Assembly (NCBI RefSeq): GCF_036231905.1
Contig: NZ_JAZARE010000002.1
Span: 372,001-436,000 of the forward strand
Direction of reading: 5' to 3'
Origin: CAMLIZ01 sp036231905
GTDB taxonomy: Bacteria; Pseudomonadota; Gammaproteobacteria; Burkholderiales; Burkholderiaceae_C
DNA length: 64,000 nt
A program made the position numbers and the translations under genes. Shown here piece by piece: positions 59,314 to 64,000 of the stretch. The notes below the pieces were generated by a model, which saw only the letters and a program-made list of their open reading frames with translations, was not told where the DNA came from and made no database searches. The first letter of the stretch is position 1. Every line of letters starts with the position of its first letter.

Positions 59314-60657
59314 ATGCCCACCATCCTCCAGCACCTTCCCTCCGGCCAGAAAGTCGGCATCGCGTTCTCCGGCGGCCTGGACACGAGCGCGGCGCTGCAC
59401 TGGATGCGCAACAAGGGCGCCATTCCCTACGCCTACACCGCCAACCTGGGCCAGCCCGACGAGCCGGACTACGACGACATCCCGCGCCGCGCGATGCAGT
59501 ACGGCGCCGAGAAGGCGCGCCTGATCGACTGCCGCGCGCAGCTGGTGGCCGAAGGCCTGGCCGCGCTGCAGTGCGGCGCCTTCCACATCACCACCGCCGG
59601 CAGCACCTACTTCAACACCACGCCGATCGGCCGCGCCGTCACCGGCACCATGCTGGTGGCGGCCATGAAGGAGGACGAGGTCAACATCTGGGGCGACGGC
59701 AGCACCTTCAAGGGCAATGACATCGAGCGCTTCTACCGCTACGGCCTGCTCACCAACCCGGCGCTCAAGATCTACAAGCCCTGGCTGGACCAAGCCTTCA
59801 TCGACGAGCTGGGTGGCCGGGCCGAGATGAGCGCCTTCATGCAAAAGGCCGGCTTCGCCTACAAGATGTCCGCCGAGAAGGCCTATTCCACCGACTCCAA
59901 CATGCTGGGCGCCACCCACGAGGCCAAGGACCTGGAGCACCTGTCCACCGGCATGAAGATCGTGCAGCCGATCATGGGCGTGGCCTCCTGGCGCGACGAC
60001 GTGGAGGTCAAGCGCGAAGAGGTGACTGTGCGTTTCGACGAGGGCCGCCCGGTCGCGCTGAATGGCCGGGAGTTCGCCTCGCCGGTGGACCTGTTGATGG
60101 AAGCCAACCGCATCGGTGGCCGCCACGGCCTGGGCATGAGCGACCAGATCGAGAACCGCATCATCGAGGCCAAGAGCCGCGGCATCTACGAAGCGCCCGG
60201 GCTCGCGCTGCTGTTCATCGCCTACGAGCGCCTGGTCACCGGCATCCACAACGAGGACACCATCGAGCAGTACCGCGACAACGGCCGCCGCCTGGGCCGC
60301 CTGCTCTACCAGGGCCGCTGGTTCGACCCGCAGGCCATCATGCTGCGCGAGACCGCCCAGCGCTGGGTGGCGCGCGCCATCACCGGCGAGGTGACCCTCG
60401 AGCTGCGGCGCGGCAACGACTACACCATCCTGAACACCGAGTCGGCCAACCTGACCTACGCGCCGGAACGCCTGAGCATGGAGAAGGTGGAGAACGCGCC
60501 CTTCTCCCCGGCCGACCGCATCGGCCAGCTCACGATGCGCAACCTCGACATCGTGGACACGCGGGAGAAGCTGGCCATCTACGCCAAGAGCGGGCTGCTG
60601 TCACTGGGCCAGGGTGCGGCGCTGGCCAAACTGTCCGACGACGGCACGAAGGCCTAA
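59314..60657 (+). CDS. argG: argininosuccinate synthase
   Basis: A 447-residue enzyme that joins citrulline and aspartate, using ATP, in arginine biosynthesis. The ATP-binding motif AFSGGLDTSAALHWM (residues 17-31) and segments such as NLGQPDEPDYDDIPRRAMQY, TTPIGRAVTGTMLV, EVNIWGDGSTFKGNDIERFY and AEKAYSTDSNMLGATHEAKD identify it. Length and sequence match the E. coli-type (long) ArgG rather than the short type. The gene converges with murB, the stops overlapping by a few bases. argD and argF lie far upstream; argH is not in the window. Confidence 0.97.
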   Translation: MPTILQHLPSGQKVGIAFSGGLDTSAALHWMRNKGAIPYAYTANLGQPDEPDYDDIPRRAMQYGAEKARLIDCRAQLVAEGLAALQCGAFHITTAGSTYFNTTPIGRAVTGTMLVAAMKEDEVNIWGDGSTFKGNDIERFYRYGLLTNPALKIYKPWLDQAFIDELGGRAEMSAFMQKAGFAYKMSAEKAYSTDSNMLGATHEAKDLEHLSTGMKIVQPIMGVASWRDDVEVKREEVTVRFDEGRPVALNGREFASPVDLLMEANRIGGRHGLGMSDQIENRIIEAKSRGIYEAPGLALLFIAYERLVTGIHNEDTIEQYRDNGRRLGRLLYQGRWFDPQAIMLRETAQRWVARAITGEVTLELRRGNDYTILNTESANLTYAPERLSMEKVENAPFSPADRIGQLTMRNLDIVDTREKLAIYAKSGLLSLGQGAALAKLSDDGTKA

Positions 60658-61682
60658 ACGACCACCGGTTCGGGTTCGAGGCGGATCCCGAACCGGCCGT
60701 ACACGCTCTCCTGAATCGCCCGGGCCAGCGTGACGACCTCGGCGCCACTCGCGCCGCCGCGGTTCACCAGCACCAGCGCCTGCTTCTCGTAGACGCCGGC
60801 GCGGCCGATGGTCTTGCCTTTCCAGCCGCAGGCGTCGATCAGCCAGCCGGCGGCCAGCTTCACCGTGCCGTCCGGCAGCGGGTAGTGCACGATCTCCGGA
60901 TCGCGGCCGATGATGTCGCGGCACTGCTCTTCACTCACCACCGGGTTCTTGAAAAAGCTGCCCGCGTTGCCGATGAGGGCCGGGTCCGGCAGCTTGCTGC
61001 GCCGGATGGCACACACCCAGTCGAAGATCTGGCGTGCGTCGGGCGATGTGATGCCGCTCTCGTGCATCTTGCGCTCGAGGTCGAGGTAGCCCACCACGGG
61101 CGTCCACGGCCGGGGCAGCTTCAGGCGCACCCGCGTGATCACGCTCTTGCCGGCGAGTTCGCGCTTGAACACGCTGTCGCGGTAGGCGAAGTGGCACATG
61201 CCGGCGTCGAAGTGCACGCTGCGGCCGGTGACCAGGTCCACCGCGTCCAGCGACTCGAAGCGGTCCTTCAGCTCCAGCCCGTAGGCGCCGATGTTCTGCA
61301 CCGGCGCCGCGCCCACGGTGCCTGGGATCAGCGCCATGTTCTCCAGGCCGGCAAAGCCCTGGTCCAGCGTCCAGGCCACCGCGTCATGCCAGGTTTCGCC
61401 GGCGCCGAACTCCACGATCACCGCATCGTCGCGCTCCTGCACCACCCGCCTGCCCATCACCTCCACCTTGAGCACCAGGGTGTCGAGGTCGCGGGTGAGC
61501 ACCACGTTGCTGCCCCCGCCCAGCACGAACTTGGGCGCACGGCCGAGCTGGGGATCCCCCAGCACGCGGCGGATATCCGCGTCAGCCTTCACGCGCACGA
61601 GCTGCTGCGCCACCGCCGGCAGGCCGAAGCTGTTGTAGGGTCGCAGGTTGACGCCGCGCTCGACCGCAAGAGGGGTTGGCAT
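60654..61682 (-). CDS. murB: UDP-N-acetylenolpyruvoylglucosamine reductase
   Basis: A 342-residue FAD enzyme that makes UDP-N-acetylmuramate for peptidoglycan. It has the FAD-binding LGGGSNVVLT, GLENMALIPGTVGAAPVQNI, YRDSVFKREL and the catalytic Ser region IGNAGSFFKNPVVSEEQC. It also has GWLIDACGWKGKTIGRAGVY, which fits the E. coli-type (type I) MurB in length and sequence. The ATG at 61682 gives the standard N-terminus; the upstream frame is the antisense of yajQ. It diverges from yajQ by 43 bp. Confidence 0.95.
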   Translation of the reverse strand: MPTPLAVERGVNLRPYNSFGLPAVAQQLVRVKADADIRRVLGDPQLGRAPKFVLGGGSNVVLTRDLDTLVLKVEVMGRRVVQERDDAVIVEFGAGETWHDAVAWTLDQGFAGLENMALIPGTVGAAPVQNIGAYGLELKDRFESLDAVDLVTGRSVHFDAGMCHFAYRDSVFKRELAGKSVITRVRLKLPRPWTPVVGYLDLERKMHESGITSPDARQIFDWVCAIRRSKLPDPALIGNAGSFFKNPVVSEEQCRDIIGRDPEIVHYPLPDGTVKLAAGWLIDACGWKGKTIGRAGVYEKQALVLVNRGGASGAEVVTLARAIQESVYGRFGIRLEPEPVVV

Positions 61683-61725
61683 GGCAGAATTTTCGCCGAT
61701 CATCACGCTTGCCAAAGCCATTTCC

Positions 61726-62226
61726 ATGCCGAGCTTCGATACCGTCCTCGAACCCAACCTGGTGGAGCTGCGCAATGCGGTCGACCAGAGCAACAAGGAA
61801 ATCGGCACGCGCTTCGATTTCAAGGGCTCCGACGCCCGCATCGAGCTTGTCGACAAGGGCACCGACAAGAGCATGACGCTCTATGCCGACAGCGATTTCC
61901 AGATCAGCCAGGTGAAGGACATCCTGCTGGCCAAGCTCACCAAGCGCGGCGTGGACGTGCGCTTCCTCGACGACACCGCCAAGATCGAGAAGATCGGCGG
62001 CGACAAGGTCAAGCAGCTGATCAAGATCAAGGCGGGCATCGACAGCGAGACCGCCAAGAAGATCCAGACCCTCATCAAGCAGAGCAAGATGAAGGTGCAG
62101 GCCGCCATCCAGGGCGACACGGTGCGCATCACCGGGCCTAAGCGCGACGACCTGCAGGCAGCCATGGCGCTGCTGCGCAAGGACGTGGCCGACGTGCCGC
62201 TGTCCTTCAACAATTTCCGCGACTAG
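61726..62226 (+). CDS. YajQ family nucleotide-binding protein
   Basis: A 166-residue protein of the YajQ/UPF0234 family, starting MPSFDTVLEPNLVELRNAVD. It has EIGTRFDFKGSDARIELVDK, ILLAKLTKRGVDVRF, the central KKIQTLIKQSKMKVQAAIQG and the C-terminal DLQAAMALLRKDVADVPLSF. Members from Xanthomonas bind cyclic di-GMP and act with transcription factors; the E. coli member binds nucleic acid or nucleotide. It may respond to the GGDEF-EAL protein elsewhere in the window, though nothing but shared chemistry links them. Confidence 0.93.
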   Translation: MPSFDTVLEPNLVELRNAVDQSNKEIGTRFDFKGSDARIELVDKGTDKSMTLYADSDFQISQVKDILLAKLTKRGVDVRFLDDTAKIEKIGGDKVKQLIKIKAGIDSETAKKIQTLIKQSKMKVQAAIQGDTVRITGPKRDDLQAAMALLRKDVADVPLSFNNFRD

Positions 62227-62232
62227 GCTTTC

Positions 62233-62871
62233 ATGACACACCGCATCGCCGCCGCGTTGCTGCTGGCGGCGCTGTGCGCTACCGCAAGCGCGCAGACCGT
62301 CACCTTCAACGGCAGCATGGGCGACAAGGCCCTGCTCGTCATCGACGGCCAGCCGCGCACGGTGGCCCTGGGCGCCACCGTGGCCGGCGTGCGCCTCACC
62401 GGCTTGAGCGCCGACGAGGCGAAGGTGGAATTCGGTGGGCGCAGCCTGGCCTTGCGCCACGGCACACCGGTGAGCATGGGCGGCGCCGCGTCGGGTGGCG
62501 GCGGCCAGGAGATCGTGCTCAGTGCCGGGCTGGGCGGCCACTTCCTCGCCAACGGCAGCATCAACGGCAAGGCCGCGCGCTTCATGGTGGACACCGGCGC
62601 CACTGCGATCTCCATTCCCCAGGCCGACGCGGACCGCATGGGGCTGAACTACCGCAGCGGCCGCATGATCCCCATGAACACCGCGAACGGCACCGTGCCC
62701 GGCTACCTGATCAACCTCACTTCCGTGCGCATTGGCGACGTCGAAACGTACAACGTGCAGGCGGTGGTGATGCCGGCGCCCATGGAGCACATCCTGCTGG
62801 GCAATACCTTCCTGTCGCGCTTCCAGATGAAGCGCGACAACGACACGCTGCGCCTGGAAAAGCGGCCCTGA
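62233..62871 (+). CDS. exported retropepsin-like aspartic protease
   Basis: A 212-residue protein of the TIGR02281-type clan AA aspartic protease family. A signal peptide (to about ASAQ, residue 21) precedes a small N-terminal region and a Gly-rich linker. The protease domain has the catalytic motif FMVDTGATAISIPQADADRM (Asp120) and the downstream LLGNTFLSRFQMKRDNDTLR. A single Asp-Thr-Gly motif means the active enzyme should be a homodimer, as in retroviral proteases. It starts 6 bp after yajQ, so the two are probably co-transcribed. Substrates are unknown. Confidence 0.9.
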   Translation: MTHRIAAALLLAALCATASAQTVTFNGSMGDKALLVIDGQPRTVALGATVAGVRLTGLSADEAKVEFGGRSLALRHGTPVSMGGAASGGGGQEIVLSAGLGGHFLANGSINGKAARFMVDTGATAISIPQADADRMGLNYRSGRMIPMNTANGTVPGYLINLTSVRIGDVETYNVQAVVMPAPMEHILLGNTFLSRFQMKRDNDTLRLEKRP

Positions 62872-62980
62872 GCCCGGCCGCTGCCGTTACCTTCCGATTC
62901 AGCGCGGCCGTCCATCCTGCGGCACAAAGGCGGACTGGCGACCAGGGGGTTGCCGGTTCACACACCAAGGGATGGAAACC

Positions 62981-64000
62981 ATGAAACGAATCACCTCACG
63001 GGGCGCCCGCCTGGGCGCGCTGCTGCTGGCTGCGGCCTGCGGCTGGTGCCAGGCGGCGCCCGCCGCAGCTGACAGCCAGGGCCACGGGCACGGCCGCCCG
63101 CGGCCGGTCAAGCTGCTGATCATCAGCATGTTCGCGCCGGAGGCGCAGCCCTGGCAGAGCGGCCTATCGCTCACCCAGGCGATCCCGGTGCCGGGCCTCA
63201 GCCCCGACGGCCCGCAGGTGCACTGCAATGCGGATGACGTGTGCCAGGTCACCACCGGGATGGGCTACGCGAACGTGGCCAGCTCGATCAGTGCGCTCGT
63301 CTTCAGCCGCCAGTTCGACCTGCGCCACAGCTACTTCCTGATCGCCGGCATCGCGGGCATCGACCCGGCACAAGGCACGCTGGGCAGCGCCGCCTGGGCG
63401 CGCTACGTGGTCGACTTTTCGCTGCAGCAGGAGATCGACGCCCGTGAAAAGCCGGCCGACTGGCCCAGCGGCTACATCGGCATCATGACCAGCGGCCCCA
63501 ACCAGAAACCCAGCCCGGACTACCACAACGAGGTGTTCAAGCTGGACGAGGCGCTGCTGCAGAAGATCCTCCAACTGACCCGCAACGCCCCGCTGGCCGA
63601 CAGCCCGCAAGCTCAGCAGTACCGGGCGCTGTACGGCAGTGCACCGGCCAACCTGCCACCCACGGTGCTGCAATGCGACACCGCCTCGGGCAACACCTGG
63701 TGGCATGGCCACGCGCTGGGCCAGCGCGCCCGTGACTGGACCAAGCTGCTCACCGATGGCCAGGGCACCTACTGCACCACGCAGCAGGAGGACAACGCGA
63801 CCATGGAGGCGCTGACGCGCGGCGCGAGCGCGGGCCTGCTGGACATCAAGCGGGTGGCGGTGCTGCGCACCGGCTCGAACTTCGACCGCCCCCATGCCGG
63901 GCAGACGGCCTTTGAGTCGCTCAAGGCCAATTCCGGCGGCTTCCCGATCGCGACGCAGAACCTCTACCTGGCCGGCGCGCCGTGGGTGGAGGACGTGGTG
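62981..64000 (+). CDS. purine nucleoside permease (NUP family), truncated by the window edge
   Basis: The first 340 codons of a secreted or periplasmic protein; the 3' end is outside the window. A signal peptide with a Leu/Ala core (LGALLLAAACGWCQA) is followed by the NUP family features: KLLIISMFAPEAQPW, VCQVTTGMGYANVASSISAL, and IAGIAGIDPAQGTLGSAAWA. RYVVDFSLQQEIDAREKP, ATMEALTRGASAGLLD and VLRTGSNFDRPHAGQTAFES also match. The family is named for a yeast/Candida nucleoside permease, but its fold is related to nucleoside phosphorylases, so the transport role in bacteria is uncertain. The frame stays open to the last base. Confidence 0.9.
   Translation, partial: MKRITSRGARLGALLLAAACGWCQAAPAAADSQGHGHGRPRPVKLLIISMFAPEAQPWQSGLSLTQAIPVPGLSPDGPQVHCNADDVCQVTTGMGYANVASSISALVFSRQFDLRHSYFLIAGIAGIDPAQGTLGSAAWARYVVDFSLQQEIDAREKPADWPSGYIGIMTSGPNQKPSPDYHNEVFKLDEALLQKILQLTRNAPLADSPQAQQYRALYGSAPANLPPTVLQCDTASGNTWWHGHALGQRARDWTKLLTDGQGTYCTTQQEDNATMEALTRGASAGLLDIKRVAVLRTGSNFDRPHAGQTAFESLKANSGGFPIATQNLYLAGAPWVEDVV

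Noticed and set aside
60658..61700. A plus-strand gene following argG
   Set aside because: The plus-strand frame is antisense to murB, which has its complete FAD-binding and catalytic motifs.

Overview
The window is a strongly GC-rich stretch of ordinary bacterial chromosome, densely packed with genes on both strands. It looks like a betaproteobacterium of the order Burkholderiales, most likely the Rubrivivax/Leptothrix/Ideonella-type lineages. This rests on gene content known from that group: a DUF3579 gene beside argD-argF, murJ next to rpsT, a kynurenine operon divergent from an aminobenzoate-CoA ligase operon, exported PEP-CTERM proteins, and a LytS/LytTR pair. I see no rRNA, tRNA, CRISPR array, prophage or transposase gene. 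Placement to genus is inference.

Layout. 1-7 kb: end of a probable AI-2E-type permease, sirB1-like gene and murJ on the minus strand, then rpsT with a three-copy terminator array, a large PAS-GGDEF-EAL protein and DUF3579. 7-13 kb: plus-strand run argD-argF-alkaline phosphatase-metallophosphoesterase-kinase/universal-stress fusion. 13-16.7 kb: exported amidohydrolase, DUF4197, a beta-propeller lipoprotein and a VOC protein. 16.8-22.1 kb: tryptophan catabolism, with ligase-thioesterase-RidA leftward and kynB-kynU-kynA rightward from a 106-bp intergenic region holding one palindromic operator. 22.1-26.8 kb: MscS/DUF421 membrane operon, dctA and a small probable beta-barrel. 26.8-32 kb: a QseB/QseC-like two-component system plus a DegP-like protease, interrupted by a 268-bp structured repeat, then a TAXI-type binding protein. 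32-39.3 kb: NDH-2, aminopeptidase P, chemotaxis receptor, a candidate small RNA and LytTR/LytS. 39.4-47.5 kb: metzincin lipoprotein, EttA, a HAF-repeat PEP-CTERM protein and RhlE. 47.6-55.5 kb: small basic exported protein, M3 peptidase, two overlapping PEP-CTERM genes, YaeQ, prolyl oligopeptidase, GNAT and DUF924. 55.5-64 kb: acyl-CoA ligase, membrane Ser/Thr kinase, argG, murB, YajQ, retropepsin-like protease and a truncated purine nucleoside permease.

How the genes work together. argD, argF and argG supply three arginine-biosynthesis steps from two loci. The kyn genes convert tryptophan to anthranilate, which the divergent ligase would activate as its CoA thioester. The later ring-attacking enzymes are not in the window. 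Envelope functions recur: MurJ, MurB, DegP-like protease, exported peptidases and MscS. So do signalling proteins: GGDEF-EAL, YajQ, two Ser/Thr kinases and two two-component systems.

The most unusual object is the repeat at 29753-30020. Its perfect 31-bp terminal inverted repeats enclose two further long hairpins. One end supplies the stop codon of the response regulator, and the other lies four bases before the start codon of its histidine kinase.
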